Shown here: positions 55,115 to 63,163 of the stretch, one piece after another
Position numbering within the stretch: position 1 is the stretch's first letter
How the letters are laid out: every line of letters begins with the position of its first letter
Assembly: GCF_902499075.1 (NCBI RefSeq)
Contig: NZ_CABVPP010000011.1
Span: forward strand, 1 to 64,000
Length of the DNA: 64,000 nucleotides
Origin: Burkholderia pseudomultivorans
Lineage (GTDB): Bacteria > Pseudomonadota > Gammaproteobacteria > Burkholderiales > Burkholderiaceae
Reading direction: 5' to 3'
Made by a program: the position numbers and the translations under genes
The notes under the pieces: model-generated
Database searches by the model: none
What the model saw: the letters and a program-made list of their open reading frames with translations, nothing else
Told to the model about the DNA's origin: nothing

Positions 55115-55634
55115 GATTCATAGCCTTCTGCAGTTCATGGTTGACCTCCTGCCGCAACACTGTCATCAGCCGCGCCTCGCACGCCTGCGCCGCCCGACGA
55201 AACGCCGGATCGCCCGCCTGCGACCATTCGACCTTCACGACCTCGTACGGCGTCCGCTGTTTTCCGATACGGCGGTAGATCGCGCCGTCCGGCTGCATCT
55301 TGGTCTTGCGCCACGCACCTTCGAATAGCGATTTGCCGGCACGCATCCCCTTCTTCGTGCGCCGCACCGCACCGAGCCGATGCGCTTCGAGCGGGTTCAG
55401 CCCGAGCCATACCTTGCCCGTATCGAGCGAGCGCATGAAGAAGTACATCCGCTGCCGCAGCAGCTTCTGCTGAATGCCCGTCGCGCCGCTGACCTCTTTC
55501 GCCGTCTGACTCCGGATCCACGCGCCGGTCTTGCGCAGCGTCCGACGCCATGCCGCCTGCATTGCGGCAGGCGGCAGGCCCGCGAGCGCTTCGAGCGCCC
55601 GCTTCACGTCAATCTCGATCTTCAGTAGATCCAT
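55104..55634 (-). CDS. Prophage minor tail protein Z family
   Basis: A 176-residue protein, MDLLKIEIDVKRALEALAGLPPAAMQAAWRRTLRKTGAWIRSQTAKEVSGATGIQQKLLRQRMYFF..., matching the lambda minor tail Z family (Rz-like basic, with KxxLRxR and WLGLNPLEAHRLGAVRR). It is thought to help connect head and tail. ATG at 55634 with GAGG 5 nt upstream; a GTG two codons earlier overlaps the preceding stop and is possible. Confidence 0.8.
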   Translation of the reverse strand: MDLLKIEIDVKRALEALAGLPPAAMQAAWRRTLRKTGAWIRSQTAKEVSGATGIQQKLLRQRMYFFMRSLDTGKVWLGLNPLEAHRLGAVRRTKKGMRAGKSLFEGAWRKTKMQPDGAIYRRIGKQRTPYEVVKVEWSQAGDPAFRRAAQACEARLMTVLRQEVNHELQKAMNRAR

Positions 55635-55636
55635 CG

Positions 55637-55924
55637 TCACCTCAGAATGAGGACCGTCCAGCCGGTGCCGGTCGGGTGAATCTCGAAGACACGGAACCGC
55701 TCGCCCCCGGCCTCGACGATGCTGCCCTCGCGCACGCGAGCCGCATCGTCGTCAGTGATGTCGAGGATCGGCGCAACGAGCTGCGTGCGCTGCGTTCCGA
55801 GATCCGGGCCGAGCCACGGCGCCTTGAACATGCCCTGCAGCGGTTTGCCGTCGATCTTCACGTGGTCCGACAGGTCTCGCTTCACGGCCGTGTCGACGTC
55901 GGCCATCAGATCCCGGAACGCCAT
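55637..55924 (-). CDS. Head-tail joining protein (lambda FII-like)
   Basis: A 95-residue protein: MAFRDLMADVDTAVKRDLSDHVKIDGKPLQGMFKAPWLGPDLGTQRTQLVAPILDITDDDAARVREG ending IHPTGTGWTVLILR, consistent with lambda gpFII-type attachment proteins. It lies 2 nt after the capsid gene on the transcript and before Z-like, as in lambda. Confidence 0.75.
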   Translation of the reverse strand: MAFRDLMADVDTAVKRDLSDHVKIDGKPLQGMFKAPWLGPDLGTQRTQLVAPILDITDDDAARVREGSIVEAGGERFRVFEIHPTGTGWTVLILR

Positions 55925-55925
55925 G

Positions 55926-56921
55926 TCATGCCTTCAGCTTGATCAGCGCCTTCGGGCGCGTGCACAGGTGGATCGGGTTGGACTGCGCCTCGATCTCGAC
56001 ACCCTTGCCGAAGTCCATCAGTTCCTGTTTCGCGTAGTACGGAATCCCGGTGGTGTTCACCGCCTCGACGTAGTCGGCCGGTGCGAAGCGCGAGATGAAC
56101 AATTCGGACACGCCCTCCGGCACCGCATGCGCTTCGTCGTCCGCGACATACCCAACGTCGCCGACACGACCGCGATAACGCTCGAACGTGCAACCGCCGA
56201 AGTCGAACGCGTCGCGCGCGTCTCCGCGCAACTGCGCGGCCATCACGGACGCGAGATACGTTTCCTTCACCGACTTTGCGACGATCAGCTTGTTCCAGAA
56301 CTCGCGCCCGCAGAACACACGCACACCCGTGTACGTCATCGCGCCGAGTGCGTCTTCGATCGCGTCCTGCACCTCGACGCATTTCTGACGCATCTCGGTG
56401 GTAGCGGTCGACAGCTCGAACCGAATAACCGTCTGCTCGATACCGAAATATTTCAGCAGGTCGATCAGGACCGTCTTGCCGTCCGCGTCGAGCACCGCGC
56501 CCTTGATTGCGCCGATGCGGTGGAATTCGTGCGTCGCATCGAGCTGGCGGCGCATCTTCGCGAGCCGGCGATTCACGACGGTCTGCAGCGCCTCCAGCTC
56601 CGTTTCGGAGCCGAACGCACGCAGGTTTGCGATTTCGTCTGCCATGATCACAGCACGCTGCGGCAGATGCACCGTGTTGAACGGGATCATGCCGCGCTTG
56701 CTGCCCCCGACAACAACAGCCGGTGCACCGCGCTGGCCGGCCGGGACAAGCGACAGCGTGTCGCCGTCGCGCTCGATCTGTACCGTCGTCGTCGTGATGC
56801 CGTCCTCTTCGAACAGCCCGAGCGTGCCGATTCGGCCCGGAACGTACGGCTGCTCGTTGATCGCAGCACTCAGGGACGACAGCGAGAACGCGTCGTCTTG
56901 AAACAGGGCGATATCCGCCAT
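55926..56921 (-). CDS. Major capsid protein (lambda gpE family)
   Basis: A 331-residue major capsid protein: MADIALFQDDAFSLSSLSAAINEQPYVPGRIGTLGLFEEDGITTTTVQIERDGDTLSLVP... with the family segments GSKRGMIPFNTVHLPQRAVIMADEIANLRAFG and YRGRVGDVGYVADDEAHAVPEGVSELFISRFAPADYVEAVNT. It builds the icosahedral shell. Preceded by decoration protein D and the protease. Confidence 0.94.
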   Translation of the reverse strand: MADIALFQDDAFSLSSLSAAINEQPYVPGRIGTLGLFEEDGITTTTVQIERDGDTLSLVPAGQRGAPAVVVGGSKRGMIPFNTVHLPQRAVIMADEIANLRAFGSETELEALQTVVNRRLAKMRRQLDATHEFHRIGAIKGAVLDADGKTVLIDLLKYFGIEQTVIRFELSTATTEMRQKCVEVQDAIEDALGAMTYTGVRVFCGREFWNKLIVAKSVKETYLASVMAAQLRGDARDAFDFGGCTFERYRGRVGDVGYVADDEAHAVPEGVSELFISRFAPADYVEAVNTTGIPYYAKQELMDFGKGVEIEAQSNPIHLCTRPKALIKLKA

Positions 56922-56994
56922 ACAACCTCCGACATGAAAATGGATACAAAAACGGCCACGCGGACTGCGTGGCCTTGAATGGCGTGCAATGCGA

Positions 56995-57339
56995 TCAGCG
57001 GACGATCACGTGTCGCTCGGCTAGATCCTCGCGACCGGCTGCGTCGAGTCCCGTGAGCTGCCCGCCAGCGACTTCGGCGAGCCGGACAATCACCGTTGCC
57101 CGGCGGGGCTCTTCAGACGCCGCCAGCGGAGCATAGAGAATCGCGGCGGCGACCTCGGAGCCGTCGTGCGCAGCGTTGTCGTACGGCGCATACTCGCCAG
57201 TACCGGTCACGCCGAGCACCTGCCCGGCTGGCAGCGCCACCCCCGCCTGCACAACGATCTGCTCGCGCGAGATCTGACCGTTACCCTCCGACACGAGAAA
57301 TTCGGCCGGCAGCACGCCTTGTTGCTTCACGTTCGACAT
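56995..57339 (-). CDS. Head decoration protein D
   Basis: A 114-residue capsid-stabilising protein: LPAEFLVSEGNGQISREQIVVQAGVALPAGQVLGVTGTGEYAPYDNAAHDGSEVAAAILYA is typical of the lambda gpD family. It would bind three-fold positions after expansion. It lies 73 nt upstream of the capsid gene. Confidence 0.92.
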   Translation of the reverse strand: MSNVKQQGVLPAEFLVSEGNGQISREQIVVQAGVALPAGQVLGVTGTGEYAPYDNAAHDGSEVAAAILYAPLAASEEPRRATVIVRLAEVAGGQLTGLDAAGREDLAERHVIVR

Positions 57340-57369
57340 GAGTTTTCCCCTCCTCGGGTTACGTCAAAG

Positions 57370-58437
57370 TTACTTGCTGCTCTTGCGAGCCGCGTAGATG
57401 GACGCCGCACGCGGCGCATTCGCGACCACGGGCACGTCTTGCGACGCAACCGGGGCAGCACGATGGTTGATCGGCTTCTGCGAGGCTGTCACGCGCTCGA
57501 ACAGTCGTGCGCGAACCTGATCGGGCGTGAGGCCGTCTGCGACGAAGCCGGCGGTCAACTCGGTCAGGCCCGCAGCCAGACAAATACCGGCGATGTCCTG
57601 TGCGCTACGGATCGCTGCGTCGACGGTCGCGCGGTCGCGCAGTCCCGTCGACAGCACGATGCCTTCAACGCAGTGCTCGATCTTCGCGTCGCGACACGCG
57701 CTATACACGTGCGACGCCAGGACCGACACCTCCGACGCCGTTGCGGACGTAGGCGTCGGCACTCGGCCGGGTTCAGGAGCAGGCGTCATGTCGTCGTCAT
57801 CTTCCAGCAGTGCCCGAATCGCGACTGGCACCTCCGAGAAGTGCGCCGCAAGCCGCTCCGCGCCCGCGTATGCCTCAATGCGAATCGGGTCGGCGATCTC
57901 GTCGCAAAATCCCTGCTCCTTCGCTTGCGCTGCCGTCATCCAGGTCTCGGCGTCCATGATCTCCTGGACCTCCTCTTCGGTCCGGCCACTGCGATCCACA
58001 TAAGCCACCACCATGTTGCTGCGCGTGCTATCGAGCAGGTCCGCACGCTTACGTAGATGGTCTGCCTCCCCGATAGCGAACGTGTGCGGGTTGTGGATCA
58101 TCAGCATCGTGTTCGACGGCATCACGATCGTGTCGCAAGCCATCAGAACGAGTGATGCGGCGGACGCGGCGACACCATCGACGCGCCCTGTCACCTTGCC
58201 GGCATGCCGACGCAGTGAGTTGTAAATCGCGAACGCATCGAACACATCACCGCCCATCGAATTGATCGCGACGACGATCGACGTCGCCGTCGACCCTACC
58301 TCGTCCAGCTTCGCGGCAAACATCTCTGCGTCGGTGCCCCAAAACCCGATGTCACCATAGAGCCGCACCTCGACCTCCGTACCGCCTGCCGCATTTACTT
58401 GCGCACGGATGTCCCACCACCGCTTCTTCCCTTTCAT
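57370..58437 (-). CDS. Head maturation protease (ClpP-like) with scaffold domain
   Basis: A 355-residue protein. The N-terminal ClpP-like serine protease (about 1-205) has Ser92 in GVAASAAS, His115 in MIHNPHT and a later Asp (about 165, MDAETW). The C-terminal ~150 residues are Ala/Glu/Arg-rich and act as internal scaffold in this architecture (lambda C/Nu3 role). The start overlaps the portal stop by 4 bp (ATGA). Confidence 0.92.
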   Translation of the reverse strand: MKGKKRWWDIRAQVNAAGGTEVEVRLYGDIGFWGTDAEMFAAKLDEVGSTATSIVVAINSMGGDVFDAFAIYNSLRRHAGKVTGRVDGVAASAASLVLMACDTIVMPSNTMLMIHNPHTFAIGEADHLRKRADLLDSTRSNMVVAYVDRSGRTEEEVQEIMDAETWMTAAQAKEQGFCDEIADPIRIEAYAGAERLAAHFSEVPVAIRALLEDDDDMTPAPEPGRVPTPTSATASEVSVLASHVYSACRDAKIEHCVEGIVLSTGLRDRATVDAAIRSAQDIAGICLAAGLTELTAGFVADGLTPDQVRARLFERVTASQKPINHRAAPVASQDVPVVANAPRAASIYAARKSSK

Positions 58438-59927
58438 TCGCCATCCCCATAAGAAAGATCGCCCGCCCCGTCGACCGGATCGAGCGTGTCATATCGAATC
58501 CCGAGCCGGCGCTCACGCGCGAGATCGTCCGCGTTCTCTTGGTCGACCTGCTCCGGATCATCACCACGCGACAACACCGCACCCGTTCGGCTCGCCAGCC
58601 CGGAGCGGATCTCCATCCGCTTCGCCGTGACGTCCTGCACCGGATGGATGTACGGCCAGCCCTGCGGCACCCACCGCACCCGCAGATACTCGCGACGGCG
58701 TCGGTAGTAGTCCGCCATCGGCATTGCACCCGACAACGCGCAGACGTCGACCCACCAGCGCCAGACCTTCCGGCAGAACTGATGAATGAACACGTTCCAC
58801 TGGATCTGCTCGATCGACCGTCGGAACTCGTTCAAGATCACGCGCAACACGCGATCGCTGACGTCGCGCAGGTCGCCCGTCATGACCTCGTACGGCATGC
58901 CAACCGACGCCGCAGCGGCCATCAGTTGCTGACGCATGAACGGGCCGTAGTCGGTTCCCGAACCCGGCGGCTCGGCGAACTTGACGTCCTCTCCGGGGGC
59001 CAGCTCCTGCATGCTCCCCGGTTCGAGCGATACGACCGGCGAAAAACCGTCGACGTCGTACTGCATTTGGCCGCCCGTGACGGGATCTCCAAGAAAGCCC
59101 GGCTCGGCAGGCGGCTTCGTGATGAAGCCGGCAAAGAGGTTGCTGACCTCCTGCCGGAACAGCACTGCATCGTCGAAGTTGTCCAACGACTTGAGCCGCA
59201 GCAGCACGGTCGACAGCTCGGGAACTCCGCGCACCTGGCCGGGCCGCAACGCGAGGAACACGTGCGCGATCTCATCGGCCGGCACGCGAACGGTCTGCAT
59301 GTTGGCCGTCGATGCACGCCCGTACTCGCCGGGATGACGCTGCAGCAGGTGATACGCAACGCGTCGACCGTCCGCATTGAACTCGACGCCGTTAACGATC
59401 TCGCCCCCGCCCGGGACGGTCTCGTTCTTTTCCATCGGCAGCAGATCGCCTTCGAGTAGCCGGATCTGCATCGGGACCGCCAAGCCCTCGCTCGGGCTGC
59501 GAAGCTGGCGACGCACCAACACCTCGCCGTCACTGAAGAACGCACGCGCTGCGAGCGTCTGCACGCCCGCCATGTCGAACAGCTCGTCCGCGTCGATCTC
59601 CTCGCAGCTATCCTCCCAAAGTTGCTTTTGCATCATTCGCACCGCAGCGTTCGGATGCTTCGGGTGCGCTTGGATGCCGTTCCCGATCGTGTTCGATACG
59701 AGTCGGGCAATCGCCGTCTTCGCCCACGGGTCGTTTCGGATCGCATCGCGAGCACGGGAGCGCAGTAGCGGCAGGTTTTGCACCGCCGCCGCATTCGGTC
59801 CCGCGCTCGACGTCCGCCACGACTTCGCCCGTGCGCCCGTCGTGCTCGCCGACTCGTAGGCCGCCGCCTTGAGCCGCGTCGGCACCACGAATCCGCGCCG
59901 CGCGAGTGACGGATAGCCCCCCTTCAT
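58434..59927 (-). CDS. Portal protein (lambda gpB family)
   Basis: A 497-residue portal subunit. Family markers include RAREAIRNDPWAKTAIARLVSNTIGNGIQAHPKHPN-like sequence near the N terminus (residues 50-90), LLEGDLLPMEKNETV, VPADEIAHVFLALRPGQVRGVPELS and EPPGSGTDYGPFMRQQLMAAAASVGMPYEVMTGDL. It forms the dodecameric vertex for DNA entry. Start overlaps gpW stop by 4 bp. Confidence 0.95.
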   Translation of the reverse strand: MKGGYPSLARRGFVVPTRLKAAAYESASTTGARAKSWRTSSAGPNAAAVQNLPLLRSRARDAIRNDPWAKTAIARLVSNTIGNGIQAHPKHPNAAVRMMQKQLWEDSCEEIDADELFDMAGVQTLAARAFFSDGEVLVRRQLRSPSEGLAVPMQIRLLEGDLLPMEKNETVPGGGEIVNGVEFNADGRRVAYHLLQRHPGEYGRASTANMQTVRVPADEIAHVFLALRPGQVRGVPELSTVLLRLKSLDNFDDAVLFRQEVSNLFAGFITKPPAEPGFLGDPVTGGQMQYDVDGFSPVVSLEPGSMQELAPGEDVKFAEPPGSGTDYGPFMRQQLMAAAASVGMPYEVMTGDLRDVSDRVLRVILNEFRRSIEQIQWNVFIHQFCRKVWRWWVDVCALSGAMPMADYYRRRREYLRVRWVPQGWPYIHPVQDVTAKRMEIRSGLASRTGAVLSRGDDPEQVDQENADDLARERRLGIRYDTLDPVDGAGDLSYGDGE

Positions 59928-60130
59928 CGCACCCCCTTGCCGGCGTGGCGAATCCGGACGATCGACGAACGCCCGGCAGCGCCGTTCAGGTCACGAATGA
60001 TCTCGGTGCGCGCCTCGCGCAACTCGCCGATCGAGCGATATTTCACGCGCCGGTCGGCATACTGGACTTCCAGCTCGCCCTTCGCGATTGCAGACTGGAT
60101 GTTCTGCAGATCCTGTTTTGTGTATGCCAT
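59924..60130 (-). CDS. Head-tail joining/head completion protein (lambda gpW family)
   Basis: A 68-residue protein MAYTKQDLQNIQSAIAKGELEVQYADRRVKYRSIGELREARTEIIRDLNG..., the standard gpW pattern with a two-helix fold. It sits between large terminase and portal and overlaps the portal start. Confidence 0.92.
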   Translation of the reverse strand: MAYTKQDLQNIQSAIAKGELEVQYADRRVKYRSIGELREARTEIIRDLNGAAGRSSIVRIRHAGKGVR

Positions 60131-60143
60131 GCCATTCCCTCGT

Positions 60144-62255
60144 TTAGCGCCGCTTCAGGTACGTCGAGCGACCAACACGACGCCCCTGAATGCGCGAAAC
60201 CCCGCTCGGGGGCGGGGTTTCGGTGGGTTTTGCTACCTGCGGCGACGGCCGCGGAGTCTCTGTAACGGTCTCTTCGACCGGCGGATCGGGAAGTACCTCG
60301 GCAGGCAGCGCCGACGGCAATGTCTCCAGCACCGGAACCGCGTCGAACAGCGAGGCCTGCGACACACGATGCTGCTCGACCTGCCAGTGCGCCTCGGTCA
60401 TCAGATGCACTTTCACACTCCGGGCCGCGTGCAGCGCGTAACCTTCGCAGTCCAGTGCCTCGTTACGCGGGCTGATCTTCTTCCATACGCGCTTACCGCC
60501 ACGCGGCCCCGGCACCTTAACCTCCGCCGTGAGCTGCGACAGGTAGTCGCTGCGCACGTCGCTGTACCAGTGCATGCGACCCGGCCCTTCGCCCTCAAGC
60601 TTCAGCCGGTTTTCGAGGATCAGATCCTTCGCGCGGCTCACACCGACCATATAAGGCCGCAGCCCGTACTTTGCCGCCTTGCTGTTGTTGCGCGTCGAGT
60701 CGATCGACGCCTTCGGCACACTGAAGATCTCCGCGTCGATGTTGCTACTGCCCTTGGCGGCCATGACGTTGTAACCGGCCCTTTGCGCCGCACGCACGTA
60801 GTTGTATACCGCATCCGACGTCGCTCCGTCCGACGAGTCGATCGACGTCGCGCGTACACGCAGCAGCCAGCCGTTCTCGTGCCGGTATGCATGCGACAGC
60901 AGCATCGTCAACGCGCCCCACACACCGCCAGCCATCGGGTCTTGCTGCTGCTCCGTCACGTTGCCGTAGATCTCTCCCCACAAAACGAGCCAGCTTTCCT
61001 CTCCACGTCCCCATGCGCGCAGGACGATCGCGAGCCGGTCGTGCTGCACGTCGACGCCAAGCGTCAATACCAGACCGCCGGCCGGCACCGTCAGCTCCTC
61101 GTACGGCAGCGCACGCTCCGCGAGCACGTCCAGCTCGGGCAGATCCGTCCGGTACTTGTACGGCCGCCCCTGCGAGTTGTTCACGAACGCGCGCATCTTC
61201 GTATCGTCGCCTTCGCGCAGCGCCTTGTCGGCCGTCAGCCACTTCTTGACCAGCTCGGCCATGTTCGAGCCGGGAAACGGCGACACCAGCTCGTTGATGC
61301 GAAAGCCGGCAACGCCGTGAAACGGCGCCGTCGCAACCCATCGCCCCCGGCGAACTGCGCGAATGCGCGTCGCGTCGTCCCACAAAGAGCCGCAATGCGG
61401 GCAGGTGTAGCGGGCCGTCTCCGGTTGCGCACGGCCGTAGACCTCATGCACGACTTCGGCACCCTCGCTCCAGGTGACGTTCTCCCACGCCAGCTCATGC
61501 TCCTCGTCACAATCAGGGCATGGCACCAGATACACGCGTTGATCCGATGCCGCATAGCCCTGCTGGATGCGCGACAGGCCGTCGACGGTCGGCGTGCCGC
61601 CCAAGATCATCTTGCGCTGCCGGCCCGAATAGCTCTTGATCCGCTCTTCCAGCAGCGTGATCGAATCGCCCTGATCGCGCACGTTCGTGTTCGCGTCGTC
61701 CGGTTCCTCGACCGCTACGACCGGAGCCGGCGTCGACTTCACGTCATCCGGTGCGTTCGACGTGACGAACTTCAGGAAACCGCCAGCGAACGTCTTGTGA
61801 TCCCACAGGTTGTTTTTGTCACGTGCCGCGTGCACGGGCAATTTGGCCGACAGGCGAGGCGTTACCTCGACCATCGGCTCGAACTTCTCCAGGTTGAATT
61901 TCTTCGCCGTCTTCTCTTTCGGGAACATGACAACCATCGGACACGGAGCAACGTCGATCCGCTTGCCGATGTAGTTCAGAAGCACGCCGTCCGTCCACGC
62001 GACCTGCGCCGACTTCATGCACACGACCTTCTGCACGGTCGGATCGTCCAGCGCGTCGTGCATGCCGAACACCCACGGCGTGATGTTCGGGTTATAGCGG
62101 CCGGGACTGGCGGATCCCTTCGCGCTCAACCTGCGATGCTTGCGCGCCCATTCCGTCGTCCCAATCTTCTCCGGCGGGCGCAGCATCTTCGCCAGCCGGC
62201 GAATCACCGCGTTGACTGTCTGGGTCGTATTCAGAAAGCTGCTCAAGACATCCAT
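60144..62255 (-). CDS. Terminase large subunit (lambda gpA family)
   Basis: A 703-residue packaging motor. The ATPase region has VQKVVCMKSAQVAWTDGVLLNYIG (Walker A-like) and a Walker B-like VVAVEEPDDANTN; the nuclease domain has LTLGVDVQHDRLAIV with the metal-binding Asp. A zinc-ribbon-like CPDCDEEHEL...CPHCGSLW lies between. The start MDVLSSFL at 62255 gives a 164-bp overlap with the small subunit; an internal ATG (residue 24, MLRPPEKIG) at 62186 would reduce this to 95 bp. The Pro/Arg-rich C terminus (PRPSPQVAKPTETPPPSG) is unusual. Confidence 0.93.
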   Translation of the reverse strand: MDVLSSFLNTTQTVNAVIRRLAKMLRPPEKIGTTEWARKHRRLSAKGSASPGRYNPNITPWVFGMHDALDDPTVQKVVCMKSAQVAWTDGVLLNYIGKRIDVAPCPMVVMFPKEKTAKKFNLEKFEPMVEVTPRLSAKLPVHAARDKNNLWDHKTFAGGFLKFVTSNAPDDVKSTPAPVVAVEEPDDANTNVRDQGDSITLLEERIKSYSGRQRKMILGGTPTVDGLSRIQQGYAASDQRVYLVPCPDCDEEHELAWENVTWSEGAEVVHEVYGRAQPETARYTCPHCGSLWDDATRIRAVRRGRWVATAPFHGVAGFRINELVSPFPGSNMAELVKKWLTADKALREGDDTKMRAFVNNSQGRPYKYRTDLPELDVLAERALPYEELTVPAGGLVLTLGVDVQHDRLAIVLRAWGRGEESWLVLWGEIYGNVTEQQQDPMAGGVWGALTMLLSHAYRHENGWLLRVRATSIDSSDGATSDAVYNYVRAAQRAGYNVMAAKGSSNIDAEIFSVPKASIDSTRNNSKAAKYGLRPYMVGVSRAKDLILENRLKLEGEGPGRMHWYSDVRSDYLSQLTAEVKVPGPRGGKRVWKKISPRNEALDCEGYALHAARSVKVHLMTEAHWQVEQHRVSQASLFDAVPVLETLPSALPAEVLPDPPVEETVTETPRPSPQVAKPTETPPPSGVSRIQGRRVGRSTYLKRR

Positions 62256-62661
62256 ATATGTGCTCGTTCAACCATTCGACGTCGACCTCGACGCCGTATA
62301 GCGTGTGCAGCTCCTGCACCAGCTTGTCGGTCAGCGACAGCAGTTCCGTTTGAAATGCGCCGACCATCAGGCCGTACGCCTGTTCGAGCTGCGCCGCATT
62401 GACGAGCTGGCCCTTCTTCTCGGCCAGCGTCAGCAGTTTGATCTCGCGATCGACACGCTCCGTCATCGCTCGCTCGGCGACGAGGTCAATCCCGGTCTCG
62501 CTTGAGCGACCGGCCGCAACCTCACGCAGATGCCGGATATAGGCGATGCGGATCTCGTCGATCGACACCGCGCGGTAATCGAGCCGAGCCTTGTCGACGA
62601 ACCGCGAAACGGCCGACTGGTCAAGGTCGAGATGGTCAGCGATCTGCTGCTGAGTCGGCAT
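62092..62661 (-). CDS. Terminase small subunit
   Basis: A 189-residue protein starting MPTQQQIADHLDLDQSAVSRFVDKARLDY, a helix-turn-helix expected for packaging-site recognition, followed by a helical region VERAMTERVDREIKLLTLAEKKGQLVNAAQLEQAYGLMVGAFQTELLSL typical of Nu1-type proteins. The acidic, Gly/Glu/Asp-rich C terminus (GDSPAGEDAAPAGEDWDDG) overlaps the start of the large subunit. It is the first structural gene of the late operon. Confidence 0.88.
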   Translation of the reverse strand: MPTQQQIADHLDLDQSAVSRFVDKARLDYRAVSIDEIRIAYIRHLREVAAGRSSETGIDLVAERAMTERVDREIKLLTLAEKKGQLVNAAQLEQAYGLMVGAFQTELLSLTDKLVQELHTLYGVEVDVEWLNEHIYGCLEQLSEYDPDSQRGDSPAGEDAAPAGEDWDDGMGAQASQVEREGIRQSRPL

Positions 62662-62692
62662 GAATATGACCCCCTATGGAAACTCGCCAGTA

Positions 62693-62724
62693 GAGAAAAA
62701 ACGCGGGTGCGAGCCCCCGCGTGT
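62693..62724 (-). terminator. Intrinsic terminator upstream of the late genes
   Basis: Minus strand: ACGCGGGGGC, loop TCG, CACCCGCGT then TTTTTCTC. It lies 27 nt downstream of the 70-residue gene and just before the small terminase, so late transcription should start from a promoter after it or be antiterminated. Confidence 0.8.
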
Positions 62725-62751
62725 GGCGATGCCCCGAGGGTCCCCGCCTGC

Positions 62752-62964
62752 TCAAAAAATAGGCAGACCTGCACCAACCGCGACATCGGCAGTCACGCCG
62801 TCGCCCGCGCGGTCCATCGCCCACACGACGCGGTCCATCGCGTCGTCAAACACGAAGCACCGTGCGGTAACGCGCCCCATGCTTCGATCTTCATCCCACA
62901 TCGACCAGACCTCGCTCGGCCCGGCGCTCGTCGACTCGATTCGCATTTCGGCGCCCCAATGCAA
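62752..62964 (-). CDS. Small phage protein of unknown function
   Basis: A 70-residue protein, MHWGAEMRIESTSAGPSEVWSMWDEDRSMGRVTARCFVFDDAMDRVVWAMDRAGDGVTADVAVGAGLPIF; the better start may be the second ATG (residue 7, with GGGGCGCC upstream). No family recognised; Trp/Met-rich middle part. It lies between two terminators, upstream of the terminase genes. Confidence 0.5.
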   Translation of the reverse strand: MHWGAEMRIESTSAGPSEVWSMWDEDRSMGRVTARCFVFDDAMDRVVWAMDRAGDGVTADVAVGAGLPIF

Positions 62965-62984
62965 AAAGCCCCGAGGGCTTTCGC
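62961..62984 (-). terminator. Intrinsic terminator candidate
   Basis: Minus strand: AAAGCCC, loop TCGG, GGGCTTTTTGC. It lies about 180 nt downstream of the RelA/SpoT-domain gene stop and just before the 70-residue gene. Confidence 0.7.
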
Positions 62985-63045
62985 ACTCAGGGCTATACCA
63001 CCGCTAAAAATCCCACCGATCGCTCAGCGATTAGCTGAACTGAAA

Positions 63046-63096
63046 TCGCAACCGAATCTCACAAGAACACCCCAAGATATGCGATTCCGGTTGCAA
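63046..63096. repeat. Imperfect inverted repeat
   Basis: GCAACCGAATC (63048-63058) and GATTCCGGTTGC (63083-63094) are reverse complements apart from one extra base, with a 24-nt spacer. It lies in the gap between the RelA/SpoT-domain gene and the terminator at 62961. It could be an operator or an mRNA hairpin; no T-run follows. Confidence 0.5.
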
Positions 63097-63163
63097 CTTG
63101 ACACTTCTCTGAAACGTGCACCTTCGGACTACCGGCGAGTCCGGATGCATACGGTTCTGAACA

